DNA from: JAWLBM01 sp041687675
Lineage (GTDB): Bacteria > Pseudomonadota > Alphaproteobacteria > Rhizobiales > Pleomorphomonadaceae
Direction: 5' to 3'
Assembly: GCA_041687675.1 (NCBI GenBank)
Contig: JAWLBM010000010.1
Coordinates: 50,080 to 114,079 of the forward strand
Length of the DNA stretch: 64,000 nt
The notes under the pieces are model-generated. The model ran no database searches. It saw only the letters and a list, made by a program, of their open reading frames with translations, and was not told the DNA's origin. Shown piece by piece: positions 1 through 8,865 of this stretch. Positions within the stretch are counted from its first letter, which is position 1, and each line of letters begins with the position of its first letter. A program made the position numbers and the translations under genes.

Positions 1-687
1 GTCGCGACGGGCCTCGTGCTGCTGTCGATCTGCCCGGGAGGCGGAATCTCCAACTACTTCACCTATGTCGCGCGCTCGAACGTGCTGCTCTCGGCCGCGA
101 TCACCACCGTGGCCACCGTCGCCTCCCTCGTCACCATTCCATTCTGGGTGTGGCTCCTGCCGGCTGCCTCGTTTGCGGCCGGCGCGCCCCTGGTCGCCGG
201 CATCATCGCCCAGCTGTTCCTGCTGATGATCCTGCCCATCGCGGCCGGCGTCCTGGTGCGGGCCATCGCCCCGCGATGGACCCAGGCCAACGCCGGTCGC
301 CTTCGGCTGTTGTCGCTGGCGACGCTCGGCATCCTCCTCGTCCTGACCGTCGCCGCGATCCCGGACAGGGTGCTCGCCCTCGCCCCCCAGATCGCGGTCG
401 TCGCGCCCGGCTTCATCCTCGGCGCCATGCTGGTCGGCCGGATCATGGGGGCGAGAGTCCCGTCGGGCGACCGGCCGGTCCTCGTCATCGAGGCGGGGGT
501 GCGGAACATCGGCGTCGCGCTCATCCTCGGCAATGCGGTTTTCGGCCCGGAGGAGTTCCCGACCTTCGCCGCGCTCCTCGCCGGCTATTTCGCCATCGAG
601 GTCGTGATCATGCTGGCCTATGCCACGGCGGTCGGATCGTCGCGGCCGGTCCTGCCGGTCCCGCCGAAGCGGCAGCGCGCCGGCTGA
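1..687 (+). CDS. Bile acid:sodium symporter (BASS/SBF) family protein, 5' truncated by window edge
   Basis: An inner-membrane carrier of the SBF/BASS superfamily, whose members import organic anions with sodium; the substrate here is unknown. The reading frame is open from base 1, so the true start lies outside the window and about 228 residues remain. The family signature CPGGGISNYFTYVA lies near the visible start, where canonical members have a CP-G--SN motif in a broken helix. A second conserved segment, IEAGVRNIGVAL, corresponds to the usual E-G-Q-N-S-G-L-A helix-break motif. About six hydrophobic segments are visible, followed by a short basic tail. It reads towards the lactate dehydrogenase gene 135 bp downstream, and nothing links the two functionally. 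Confidence 0.85.
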   Translation, partial: VATGLVLLSICPGGGISNYFTYVARSNVLLSAAITTVATVASLVTIPFWVWLLPAASFAAGAPLVAGIIAQLFLLMILPIAAGVLVRAIAPRWTQANAGRLRLLSLATLGILLVLTVAAIPDRVLALAPQIAVVAPGFILGAMLVGRIMGARVPSGDRPVLVIEAGVRNIGVALILGNAVFGPEEFPTFAALLAGYFAIEVVIMLAYATAVGSSRPVLPVPPKRQRAG

Positions 688-822
688 GGGCGCGCGGACA
701 CCCTCCCCCCGGCCCGCGGCAAAATCCCGTTCCGCGCGTCCGATGCCTCGCCGGACTTGCGTTCCCGGCGCCCTCGGTGCAGGTCCGGGGACCGAAGGTT
801 CCAGGATACGGGGAGAACGCCG

Positions 823-1824
823 ATGAAGGTCGCCGTCTTCAGCACGAAGCCCTACGACCGCAGCTTCCTCGAAGCCGCGAACGGCGGGCGGCACCAGCTG
901 GTGTTCCTCGAACCGAGGCTCTCGGCCGAGACGGTGCCGCTCGCGGCCGGCGCGGACGCGGTGTGCATCTTCGTCAACGACATCGCCGACGCCGCGGTGA
1001 TCGCCGCGCTCGCGCCCCTCGGCGTGCGCCTCGTCCTGCTGCGCTGCGCCGGCTTCAACAACGTGGACCTTCCGGCGGCCGAGGCGGCCGGGATCACCGT
1101 CGCCCGGGTTCCGGCCTATTCCCCGCATGCGGTGGCCGAGCACACGGTCGGACTGATCCTGGCGCTGAACCGCAAGCTGCACCGGGCCTACAACCGGGTG
1201 CGCGAGGGCAACTTCTCCCTCGACGGCCTGCTCGGCTTCGACCTCGCCGGCAAGACCGCCGGCATCGTCGGCACCGGCCAGATCGGGGCGGTGGTCGCCC
1301 GAATCCTCGCCGGCTTCGGCTGCCGCCTGATCGCCCACGACCCGGTCCCGAACCCCGACTGCCAGGACCTCGGAGTGACCTACGTCGGCCTCGACGACCT
1401 GTTCGCCGAGAGCCACGTCGTGACCCTCCATTGCCCGCTGATGCCGCAGACCCTTCACCTCGTCGATGAGCGCCGCCTCGCCAGCTGCCGGCCCGGACTG
1501 ATGCTGGTCAACACCGGGCGCGGCAAGCTGGTGGATACGCGGGCGGTGATCGGCGCGCTGAAGTCGGGTCGCATCGGCGCGCTCGGCATCGATGTCTACG
1601 AGGAGGAGGCGGACCTCTTCTTCGAGGATCTCTCCGGGCAGGTGCTGCAGGACGATGTCTTCGCGCGGCTGCTCACCTTTCCCAACGTGCTGATCACCGG
1701 CCACCAGGGCTTCTTCACCCGCGAGGCGCTGGAGGCCATCGCCGGGACCACGATGGCGAACCTCGAGGCCTTCGCGGCGACCGGCGCGCCGCTCCACGCC
1801 GTCGGGCCGGACCGACGCGCCTGA
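823..1824 (+). CDS. ldhA: D-lactate dehydrogenase, fermentative type (2-hydroxyacid dehydrogenase)
   Basis: Predicted cytoplasmic NAD-dependent enzyme that reduces pyruvate to D-lactate. The product is 333 residues, close to the roughly 330 of LdhA-type enzymes. I chose the ATG at 823, preceded by a GGGGAGA ribosome site, over an upstream start at 757 that only adds low-complexity residues. The Rossmann motif GIVGTGQIG is central. Substrate and catalytic elements follow: LVNTGRG with the arginine, the EEEADLFFED glutamate region typical of fermentative LDH, and ITGHQGFFT with the catalytic histidine. The residues CAGFNNVDL near 70 are also typical of this subgroup. It converges on pbpC with about 20 bp between stops. 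A different 2-hydroxyacid substrate cannot be excluded. Confidence 0.85.
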   Translation: MKVAVFSTKPYDRSFLEAANGGRHQLVFLEPRLSAETVPLAAGADAVCIFVNDIADAAVIAALAPLGVRLVLLRCAGFNNVDLPAAEAAGITVARVPAYSPHAVAEHTVGLILALNRKLHRAYNRVREGNFSLDGLLGFDLAGKTAGIVGTGQIGAVVARILAGFGCRLIAHDPVPNPDCQDLGVTYVGLDDLFAESHVVTLHCPLMPQTLHLVDERRLASCRPGLMLVNTGRGKLVDTRAVIGALKSGRIGALGIDVYEEEADLFFEDLSGQVLQDDVFARLLTFPNVLITGHQGFFTREALEAIAGTTMANLEAFAATGAPLHAVGPDRRA

Positions 1825-1845
1825 GGGGGCGGCTCGTGCGACGGG

Positions 1846-3915
1846 TCAGCGCAGCAGCACGGTGACCCTGTCCGCCCGGCCGTCCGCGTCCACCACGGAG
1901 ATGGTCACGAAGCCGGCGCCTCCGGGGGCTAGGACGAAGTCGCGCCGCCAGGGCTCGCGGCCGACCGGTGCTCCGTCGGCGAACCAGGTGAACGGCGCCC
2001 GGCCGTCGCGCACCTCGAGCAGCAGCGGCTGCGGGTCCGGAAGGCCGAGGCCGAGTTCCACCTCGGCGCCGTCGGGCGGGTAGACGATGGTGGGCGACGG
2101 GACCCTCGCCGCCACCGCCGACCGCGGGGTGCGCAGGCGCCTGAGCGGCCCCGGCAACTCGCTCGTCGTGGCGTCGAGGAGGCCCGGAGGGGGCGGCGGC
2201 AGCCGGACGACGCCGCCGGCGCGCACGAAGGCGTCGGCGAGGATCGGCACCGCCGCGTCGGCGCCCATCAGCCCGGGCAGCGGCTCGCCGTCGGGCCGGC
2301 CGACCCAGACGCCGATCACATGGGCGCCGTCGTAGCCGATCGCCCAGGCGTCGCGGTAGCCGTAGGACGTCCCGGTCTTCACCGCGAGCCGCGCCTCCCC
2401 CACCGTGGCGCCGGGCCGCCCGGCGAGGATGCCGGTGACCTGGGCGGCGGCGATTTGGTCGAGGACCGGTTTCTCCGGCGGGGCCACCCGCACCGCGCCG
2501 GCGAGGTCGGCGAGCGGCAGCGGCTCGCCGCCGCGGGCGAGCGCGAGGTAGAGCGTGACGAGGTCGCGCAGCGTCACCCCGACCCCGCCGAGCCCGACGG
2601 CGAGACCGGCCGAGGAGCCCGGCAGCGACGGACGGACCCCGGCCCGCCGGAGCCTGGCGATCAGCCGCGCCGGTCCGACGGCCTCCAGCACCTGCACCGC
2701 CGGCACGTTCAGCGACAACTCCAGCGCCCGGCGCACCGTGACGGTGCCGTGGAAGGTCTTGTCGAAGTTGCGCGGATCGTAGCCGGCGAAGTCGGTCGGC
2801 CGGTCCTCGACCAGGGTGGAGGGATGGGCGATCCCCTCCTCGAAAGCGAGGCCGTAGATGAACGGCTTCAGCGTCGAGCCCGGCGAGCGCACCGCGCGCG
2901 TCATGTCGACGGCGCCATTCCGGCGAAGGTCGAACAGGCCCGGCGAGCCGACCGAGGCGAGCACCTCGCCCGTCGCGATGTCCGCCACGAGGATGGCGAC
3001 GGAGACCTCCGCGCCGAGGGCGTCGGCGCGGTCCCGGGCGAGCGCCGCGAGGCGCGCCGGCGGCGCCCCGTCGACCGCGAGGCGCCGCACCGCCGCCGCC
3101 GGATCGGCCGCGGCGACGGCGTCCGCGAGATGCGGGGCGAGGATCGGGACGTCGCGGCGGCGGGCCGGCACCGGCTCGGCCATCGCCCGCTCGGCCTCGG
3201 CCGCGGTGATCACGCCTGCCTCGGCGACCCGCCGCAGCACCCGGTCGCGGGCGGCCTTGGCCGCCTCCCGGTGCCGGTCCGGCCGGCGCGCCTCGGGCGA
3301 CTGCGGCAGGGCGACGAGCAGCGCCGCCTCCGCCGCCGTCAGCCGCCGCGGCTCCTTGCCGAACCAGGCGAGCGAGGCGGTGCGCACGCCCTCGAGGTTG
3401 CCGCCAAACGGGGCGAGCGTGAGGTAGGCCTCCAGGATCCGGTCCTTGTCCGCCACCCGCTCCAGCGCCAGCGCGCCCGCCATCTGCGAGAGCTTGCCGC
3501 CGGGGCTGCGCGTCCGCCGCCGTTCGGCGAGGCGCACCACCTGCATGGTCAGCGTCGAGGCGCCCGAGACGATCCGGCCGTTGGCCGCCAGCTGCCAGCC
3601 GGCCCGCAGCACCGCCCGCGGGTCGACGCCCGCGTGCTCGCGGAAGCGCCGGTCCTCGGCGGCGAGGAGCATCGCGAGGTAGAGCGGGTCCACGTCCTCG
3701 ACGCCGGTCGGGAGCCGCCACAGTCCATCCTCCACCGGATAGGGCCGGAGCAGCCTGCCGCCGCGGTCGACGACCTCGCGCGAGGCCGGCACGAAGAGGT
3801 CGACCGGCGCCGTCGCCTCCACCGCGAGCCGGACCGAGACCGGCGCGGCCGTCGCCACGAGGCCGGCGAGGACGGCGGCGGCGAGGATCACCCTGGAGCG
3901 GACCGCGGGACGCAC
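1846..3915 (-). CDS. pbpC: Penicillin-binding protein 1C
   Basis: Bifunctional peptidoglycan synthase anchored in the inner membrane and acting in the periplasm. The 689-residue product starts with one membrane anchor (residues 8-25). A GT51 transglycosylase domain follows, with AAEDRRFREHAGVD and Glu87 as likely catalytic residue. The transpeptidase domain carries the three penicillin-binding motifs: STLK (Ser347), SLN (401-403) and KTG (513-515). The last 90 residues match the C-terminal BiPBP-type domain typical of PBP1C. The alpha-2-macroglobulin gene often next to pbpC is absent here. It is the last minus-strand gene after the lysine-catabolic operon, 152 bp below it, and probably transcribed separately. 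Confidence 0.92.
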   Translation of the reverse strand: MRPAVRSRVILAAAVLAGLVATAAPVSVRLAVEATAPVDLFVPASREVVDRGGRLLRPYPVEDGLWRLPTGVEDVDPLYLAMLLAAEDRRFREHAGVDPRAVLRAGWQLAANGRIVSGASTLTMQVVRLAERRRTRSPGGKLSQMAGALALERVADKDRILEAYLTLAPFGGNLEGVRTASLAWFGKEPRRLTAAEAALLVALPQSPEARRPDRHREAAKAARDRVLRRVAEAGVITAAEAERAMAEPVPARRRDVPILAPHLADAVAAADPAAAVRRLAVDGAPPARLAALARDRADALGAEVSVAILVADIATGEVLASVGSPGLFDLRRNGAVDMTRAVRSPGSTLKPFIYGLAFEEGIAHPSTLVEDRPTDFAGYDPRNFDKTFHGTVTVRRALELSLNVPAVQVLEAVGPARLIARLRRAGVRPSLPGSSAGLAVGLGGVGVTLRDLVTLYLALARGGEPLPLADLAGAVRVAPPEKPVLDQIAAAQVTGILAGRPGATVGEARLAVKTGTSYGYRDAWAIGYDGAHVIGVWVGRPDGEPLPGLMGADAAVPILADAFVRAGGVVRLPPPPPGLLDATTSELPGPLRRLRTPRSAVAARVPSPTIVYPPDGAEVELGLGLPDPQPLLLEVRDGRAPFTWFADGAPVGREPWRRDFVLAPGGAGFVTISVVDADGRADRVTVLLR

Positions 3916-4067
3916 GGACGTTCGACCTCGATGGGGAGGACTGTACCCTCGGCAAGCCTAGCGGCCCCGGCACCGCCGCGCCAGACGGGCCGCGGCGGCG
4001 CCCACCGATCGCCGCTTCTCACGAAATGGGTACCGCGCACATTGGCGCTGCCATCGCGGCCCGGCGC

Positions 4068-5249
4068 TCACACCACGTTCCGCTCCACCACCGGTCGCCC
4101 GGCGGCGACCCGGTCCGGCGAGAGTTCGGAAAGGTCGAGGGTGCGGAAGCCGCCGTGGACGAGGAGTTCGGCGAGCCCGCGCCCGACGGCCGGCGACTGC
4201 TGCAGGCCGTGGCCGGAGAAGCCGTTGGCGAGGAAGAGGTTCGGCAGCGCGGCCGGGGCGCCGAGCAGCACGTTGTGGTCGAAGCCGCACATGTCGTAGG
4301 TGCCGGCCCAGGCGCGGCCCGGCCGGATGCGCTCGAAGGCGGGAACCCGGGCGGCGAGCGTGGGCCAGACGACCTCCTCGAAGAGGTCCCACTCCACCTC
4401 GTGGTCGCCGGCCTCGACGTCCGGATCGCGGTCTTCCGGCGGGGCGGTGCCGCAGAGGAAGCCGTCTCCCTCCGGACGGACGTAGACGCCGCTGGGGTCG
4501 ATCAGCAGCGGGCAGCCGGGCACCTCCTCCGCGCATCTGAAGGTGAAGATCATCCGCTTCTTGATGGCGATCGGAATGTCGATGCCGGCGGAGGCGGCAA
4601 TGGCGCGGCCGCCGGACCCGGCGGCGTTCACCACCGCGCCGCAGCCGATCACCTCGCCGCCCGCGAGGCGCACGCCGGCGACCCGGCCTCCGTCGACCAC
4701 GAGCCCCGCGGCCGCGGCCTCCCGGTACTCCACGCCGAGCGCCCTCGCCTTGCGGCGGAACGCCTGCATCAGCCCCCAGCCGTCGAACCAGCCCTCGCCG
4801 GTGACGCCGAGGCAGCCGGCGGAGAGGTCGCCGGTCGCGAGCCATGGGAAGCGGGCGGCGAGCCCGTCCGGCTCCAGGAAGGCGATGTCGGCGCCGAGGG
4901 AGGTCTGCAGGGCGTGGTTCCCGGCGAGGATCTCGCGGCCCGGGCCGGTGGCGAGGAAGAGGTATCCGCCCTCGGTGAGCCCGATCTCCGGGCGATCGCC
5001 GTCCACCTCCAGGTGGGTGCCGATCTCCCGCAGGAATTCAATGCCATGGAGCGAGATCTTCACGTTCACCGCCGAGGAGAACTGCTGGCGGATCGAGGCT
5101 GCCGAGAGCGCCGAGGCGGAGTGCTGGTAGGTGGCATCCCGCTCCAGCACCAGCACGGTGCCGTCGAACGACGGGTCGCGGGCGAGATGGTAGGCGACGG
5201 AAGAGCCGGTCGCGGCTCCCCCGATGATCACGACGTCGTAGGACTGCAT
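4068..5249 (-). CDS. FAD-dependent oxidoreductase, DAO/FOXRED1-like
   Basis: A 393-residue flavoprotein of the D-amino-acid-oxidase fold. The N-terminal dinucleotide motif VVIIGGAATGSSVAYHL fits the GxGxxG pattern, and the C-terminal segment NLFLANGFSGHGLQQSPAVGR is the conserved second FAD contact of DAO, sarcosine oxidase and FOXRED1-type enzymes. The SASALSAASIRQQFS region near residue 50 is also typical. It lies 25 bp downstream of the TPP enzyme on the same strand and so belongs to the lysine-catabolic operon. A DAO-family flavoprotein oxidises L-pipecolate in Pseudomonas lysine catabolism (AmaA), so an amine or imino-acid oxidase role here is plausible. That role is inference; the sequence does not fix the substrate. 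Confidence 0.8.
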   Translation of the reverse strand: MQSYDVVIIGGAATGSSVAYHLARDPSFDGTVLVLERDATYQHSASALSAASIRQQFSSAVNVKISLHGIEFLREIGTHLEVDGDRPEIGLTEGGYLFLATGPGREILAGNHALQTSLGADIAFLEPDGLAARFPWLATGDLSAGCLGVTGEGWFDGWGLMQAFRRKARALGVEYREAAAAGLVVDGGRVAGVRLAGGEVIGCGAVVNAAGSGGRAIAASAGIDIPIAIKKRMIFTFRCAEEVPGCPLLIDPSGVYVRPEGDGFLCGTAPPEDRDPDVEAGDHEVEWDLFEEVVWPTLAARVPAFERIRPGRAWAGTYDMCGFDHNVLLGAPAALPNLFLANGFSGHGLQQSPAVGRGLAELLVHGGFRTLDLSELSPDRVAAGRPVVERNVV

Positions 5250-5274
5250 GTTGCCCGCGTGGCTCCGGTCGGGG

Positions 5275-6939
5275 TCAGCGCTTGTGGCGGATGTCGTCGA
5301 GGGTCTTCGCCGGCGTGATCGCCTGCGGGTCGATCATGCAGTGCAGGATCGCCGGCCTCCCGCTTTCGAGCGCGCGCTCGAAGGCCGGGGCGAACTCGTC
5401 GGTGGTGCGCACCGTCTCGCCGTGGCCGCCGAAGGCGCGGGCGTAGGCGGCGAAGTCCGGGTTCCTCAGCTGCGTTCCGGACGGGCGGCCGGGATAGTCC
5501 CGCTCCTGGTGCATGCGGATGGTGCCGTACATGCCGTTGTCGACGACGATGACGATCACCGGCACGTCGTACTGCACGGCCGTGGCGAACTCCTGGCCGT
5601 TCATCATGAAGCAGCCGTCGCCGGCGAAGGCCACGACGGGCACGTCCGGGCGCAGGCGCTTGGCCATCACCGCCGCCGGCACGCCGTAGCCCATCGAGCC
5701 CGAGGTGGGCGCAAGCTCGGTGGTCGGGCGCAGGTAGCTCCAGAAGCGGTGCACCCAGATCGCGAAGTTGCCGGCGCCGTTGCAGACGACCGTCTCCGGC
5801 GGCAGCCGCCGGCGCATCCACTTGATCGCCTCGCCATACTGGAACTCGCCCGGGATCGGCTTCGGCTGCCCGGTCCAGGCGTCGAACTCCGCGCGGGCCT
5901 CGGCGGCGCGGCCGGCCCAGGGGATGGTCACCGGCGGGTGCACCGTCTCCAGCGCCCCGGCGAAGGCGCGCGGCGTCGCGACGATGCCGAGCGCCGGCTG
6001 GTAGACGCGGCCGATCTCCTCCGGGTCCGGGTGGACGTGGACGAGCCGCTGCCGCGGCGTCGGCACGTCGATCAGGGTGTAGGAGGAGGACGGCATCTCG
6101 CTCATCCGCCCGCCGACGAGGAGCAGCAGATCCGCCTCGCGGACGCGCGCCGCAAGCTTCGGGTTCGGCCCGATGCCGACGTCGCCGGCGTAGTTCGGGT
6201 GGTCGCCGGGGAAGATGTCGGCGCGGCGGAAGGAGGTGCCGACCGGCAGGTCGAAACGCTCGGCGAAGCGGACGATCTCCCGGCAGGCGCGCTCGCTCCA
6301 GCGCGAGCCGCCGAGAATCATGAACGGCCGCTCGGCCGCCCACAGCATCTTCTGCAGCCTCGCCATGTCGGAGAGGCCCGGCCAGGTCTCCACCGGCTCC
6401 ACCGGCGGCGCGTCGGCCACCTCGGCCATCTCCACCAGCATGTCCTCGGGCAGGGCGATCACCACCGGGCCGGGCCGGCCCTGGCAGGCGACGCGGAAGG
6501 CGCGGGCGACGATCTCGGGGATGCGGGCGGCGTCGTCGATCTCGGTGGCCCACTTGGCGATCGGGCCGAAGAAGGCGCGGAAGTCCACCTCCTGGAAGGC
6601 CTCGCGCTCGCGCATGCCGCGCTCGACCTGGCCGATGAAGAGGATCATCGGCGTCGAGTCCTGCGCGGCGATGTGGACCCCATGGCTGGCGTTGGTGGCG
6701 CCGGGACCGCGGGTGACGAAGCAGACGCCCGGCCGGCCGGTGAGCTTGCCGTAGGCCTCCGCCATCATCGCCGCGCCGCCCTCGTTGCGGCAGATCAGGA
6801 CATCGATCGAGGCGTCGTGGAGGGCGTCGAGGACGGCGAGGTAGCTCTCGCCCGGCACGCAGGTGAGGCGGTCCACCCCTTGCGCGATCAGCTGGTCGAC
6901 GAGGATCTGTCCGCCGGTGCGGGGCCTGGTGTCTGTCAC
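5275..6939 (-). CDS. Thiamine-diphosphate-dependent enzyme, acetolactate synthase-like
   Basis: A 554-residue protein with the full three-domain architecture of acetolactate synthase and benzoylformate decarboxylase relatives. The activating glutamate is Glu53 in CRNEGGAAMMAEAYG. The C-terminal ThDP-binding motif runs from AGDGCFMM to VVDNGMYG. The gene starts with a 4-bp overlap (ATGA) with the CoA-transferase stop, so the two are translationally coupled. No regulatory subunit (ilvH) is nearby, which argues against branched-chain amino-acid synthesis. Within a lysine-to-glutaryl-CoA operon it could act on a 2-oxo acid such as 2-oxoadipate, but no residue seen here proves this. Start choice is supported by the overlap. 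Confidence 0.82.
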   Translation of the reverse strand: MTDTRPRTGGQILVDQLIAQGVDRLTCVPGESYLAVLDALHDASIDVLICRNEGGAAMMAEAYGKLTGRPGVCFVTRGPGATNASHGVHIAAQDSTPMILFIGQVERGMREREAFQEVDFRAFFGPIAKWATEIDDAARIPEIVARAFRVACQGRPGPVVIALPEDMLVEMAEVADAPPVEPVETWPGLSDMARLQKMLWAAERPFMILGGSRWSERACREIVRFAERFDLPVGTSFRRADIFPGDHPNYAGDVGIGPNPKLAARVREADLLLLVGGRMSEMPSSSYTLIDVPTPRQRLVHVHPDPEEIGRVYQPALGIVATPRAFAGALETVHPPVTIPWAGRAAEARAEFDAWTGQPKPIPGEFQYGEAIKWMRRRLPPETVVCNGAGNFAIWVHRFWSYLRPTTELAPTSGSMGYGVPAAVMAKRLRPDVPVVAFAGDGCFMMNGQEFATAVQYDVPVIVIVVDNGMYGTIRMHQERDYPGRPSGTQLRNPDFAAYARAFGGHGETVRTTDEFAPAFERALESGRPAILHCMIDPQAITPAKTLDDIRHKR

Positions 6940-8117
6940 GTGTCGTCTCCGGTGGGGGTCCTGGACGCGAGCCAGGAGAGCACGGATTCGGTATCGGCGC
7001 CGAGGCGCGGGCTCGGCCGGTCGCCGACCAGCCGCTTCCCGTCGAGGACGAACGGCGAGGCGACGGTCGGCACCCGCGAGCCGTCCTCGCCGACGAGGTC
7101 GAGCCGGAGGCCGCGGTGGATCACCTGGGCGTCCTCGAACACCGCCTTCACCGAGTTGATCGGCCCGGCCGGCACGCCCGCCCGCTCGAGCCGGTCGAGG
7201 AGGTCGGCGGAGCCGATCGCCTTCACGAAGGGCTGCAGCTTCGGCACCAGTTCGGCGCGCAGGCGCACCCGCTCGCCGTTGGTGGAATAGGCAGGGTCAG
7301 CCCCGAGGTCGTCGGCGCCGACCGCCTCGCAGAAGCGCCGGTACTGGCCGTCGTTGCCGACCGCGACGATGACATGGCCGTCGGCGGTCTCGAACACCTG
7401 GTAGGGCACGATGTTCGGATGGGCGTTGCCGAGCCGCCGCGGCGGCTTTCCGGCCAGCTGGTTCATCGCCTGGTTGGCGAGGATGGCGACGCCGGAATCG
7501 AGCAGCGCCATGTCGAGGTATCCGCCCTCGCCGGTCAGGTCGCGCCGGCGCAGCGCCGCGAGGATGCCGACGGCGGAGTAGACGCCGGTGAACAGGTCCA
7601 CGACGGCGACGCCCACCTTCATCGGCTCGCCGTCCGGCTCCCCGGTCACGTCCATGATCCCGGCGAGGCCCTGCATCATGAAGTCGTAGCCGGCGCGCGT
7701 GGCGTGCGGGCCATCCTGGCCGAAGCCGGTGATCGAGCAATAGACGAGCCGCGGGTTGACGGCCCTCAGGCTCTCGTGGTCGAGCCCGTACTTCCGGAGG
7801 CCGCCGACCTTGAAGTTCTCTATGACGACGTCGCACTCCGCCGCGAGCCGGCGGACCGTCTCCCGCCCCTCCCCGCTCTCGAAGTCGATCGCCACCGACC
7901 GCTTGCCGCGGTTGCAGGCGTGGTAGTAGGCGGCGCCCCAGGCCGAGCCGTCCGCCGCCTCGATCCACGGCGGCCCCCAGCCGCGGGTGTCGTCCCCCGC
8001 CCCGGGGCGCTCGACCTTGATCACCTCCGCCCCGAGGTCGGCGAGGATCTGCCCCGCCCAGGGCCCCGCGAGGATGCGCGCGAGTTCGAGGACACGGATG
8101 CCGGCGAGTGGCTTCAT
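6936..8117 (-). CDS. Family III CoA-transferase (CaiB/BaiF), probable glutarate CoA-transferase
   Basis: A 393-residue cytoplasmic CoA-transferase. It opens with GIRVLELARILAGPWAGQILADLGAEVIKVE, the standard family III start. The likely catalytic aspartate is Asp174 in AVVDLFTG, the position that carries the acyl-enzyme intermediate in formyl-CoA transferase. Pseudomonas gcdG and human SUGCT, both glutarate CoA-transferases next to or linked with glutaryl-CoA dehydrogenase, belong to this family. Here glutaryl-CoA dehydrogenase is two genes upstream, so I infer the same activity. It overlaps DUF559 by 4 bp upstream and the TPP enzyme by 4 bp downstream. Other dicarboxylate or short acyl substrates remain possible. 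Confidence 0.85.
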   Translation of the reverse strand: MKPLAGIRVLELARILAGPWAGQILADLGAEVIKVERPGAGDDTRGWGPPWIEAADGSAWGAAYYHACNRGKRSVAIDFESGEGRETVRRLAAECDVVIENFKVGGLRKYGLDHESLRAVNPRLVYCSITGFGQDGPHATRAGYDFMMQGLAGIMDVTGEPDGEPMKVGVAVVDLFTGVYSAVGILAALRRRDLTGEGGYLDMALLDSGVAILANQAMNQLAGKPPRRLGNAHPNIVPYQVFETADGHVIVAVGNDGQYRRFCEAVGADDLGADPAYSTNGERVRLRAELVPKLQPFVKAIGSADLLDRLERAGVPAGPINSVKAVFEDAQVIHRGLRLDLVGEDGSRVPTVASPFVLDGKRLVGDRPSPRLGADTESVLSWLASRTPTGDDT

Positions 8118-8503
8118 GGGGCGGGGATCCTGCGGGCGTTGAAAATGTCCATGAACAGGTCGGCGCCGCCGGCCACCTCCGAGTTCGTGATCCGGATCAC
8201 GACGAAGCCCTCCGCCCGCAGCCAGGCATCCCGCTCCGCGTCGGCCCGAAGCCCGGACGCCGTGCCATGGCTGTCACCGTCGATCTCGATGACGACCCTT
8301 GGCCGGAAGCTCGCAAAATCGACCACATAGGAGCCCAACCTCACCTGCCGTCTGAATTTCCATCCGATCGGATGCAGCCTCTCGCGGAGCCAGCACCAGA
8401 CCTTCACCTCCTGCGGCGTCATCGTCCGGCGAAGACGTCGCGCGGTCTCGACCCGCACCGCCGTCGACGGTCGCCGCGACCAGCCGTCATGCCCCGCGGC
8501 CAT
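8114..8503 (-). CDS. DUF559 domain endonuclease-like protein
   Basis: A 129-residue protein of the DUF559 family, which is related to very-short-patch-repair (Vsr) nucleases of the PD-(D/E)xK type. The visible signature is QVRLGSYVVDFASFRPRVVIEIDG followed by DSHG, giving the Asp and Glu-x-Asp metal ligands. A basic N-terminal helical part (RRLRRTMTPQEVKVWCWLRERL) precedes it. The ATG at 8503 is the first start that excludes translated repeat DNA. The stop overlaps the CoA-transferase ATG by 4 bp. It sits inside a metabolic operon, directly downstream of an array of palindromic repeats, so it is probably a later insertion. No methyltransferase partner is present. Biological role unknown. Confidence 0.8.
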   Translation of the reverse strand: MAAGHDGWSRRPSTAVRVETARRLRRTMTPQEVKVWCWLRERLHPIGWKFRRQVRLGSYVVDFASFRPRVVIEIDGDSHGTASGLRADAERDAWLRAEGFVVIRITNSEVAGGADLFMDIFNARRIPAP

Positions 8504-8539
8504 GAAGCGCCTCCCCGCACACTGCAGGGAATGACGGTA

Positions 8540-8863
8540 GCACACCCTCCCGCCCCTCAGGGGCGGGTGCCGAGCGGAGCGAGGCGGGTGGGGTCGTCTT
8601 TTTCCGTCCCGCTTCCGCTTTTTGCCGGGTTCATTCCGTAACACGCCAGCCGCCGCGCATGCGGAAGACGACCCCTTCCGGCCGCTTCGCGGCCACCTTC
8701 CCCTGAGGGGAAGGATTTCTCCCCGGCGGGTGGGGTCGTCTTTTTCGTCCCGCTTCCGCATTTTTGCCGGGTTCATTCCGAACTCGACCAGGCAGAACGC
8801 ATGCGGAAGACGACCCCTTCCGGCCGCTTCGCGGCCACCTTCCCCTGAGGGGAAGGAGTTCTC
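8540..8863. repeat. Array of palindromic repeat elements with about 142-bp tandem period
   Basis: The 362 bp between gcdH and the DUF559 gene contain no gene and are mostly repeats. One complete unit (8665-8742, 78 bp) begins with AAGACGACCCC and ends with the inverse complement GGGGTCGTCTT. Inside is a second palindrome around CCCCTGAGGGG. The block from about 8584 recurs at about 8726, and that from 8656 recurs at 8798, giving two near-identical copies with a 142-bp period. The third unit starts at 8807 and lacks its right end. A half unit (about 8540-8600) sits at the left. The second copy of the block from 8584 to 8638 differs from the first by only small indels. These look like dispersed intergenic palindromic elements rather than a coding region. 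Confidence 0.8.
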
Positions 8864-8865
8864 CC

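Noticed and set aside
2320..4299. A 659-codon open frame on the plus strand opposite pbpC
   Set aside because: It is antisense to a fully convincing PBP1C and consists of arginine, glycine and histidine-rich low-complexity sequence. High GC content keeps alternative frames open.
5275..6939. The TPP enzyme as acetolactate synthase (ilvB)
   Set aside because: No ilvH or ilvC neighbour, and it is coupled to a CoA-transferase in a degradative operon.
5248..7290. A 680-codon plus-strand frame opposite the TPP enzyme
   Set aside because: It is a shadow frame with biased composition; the minus-strand enzyme has all its catalytic motifs.
8584..8863. The 142-bp tandem repeats as a possible CRISPR array
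   Set aside because: Units are long, palindromic and adjacent, without regular unique spacers, and no cas gene is nearby.
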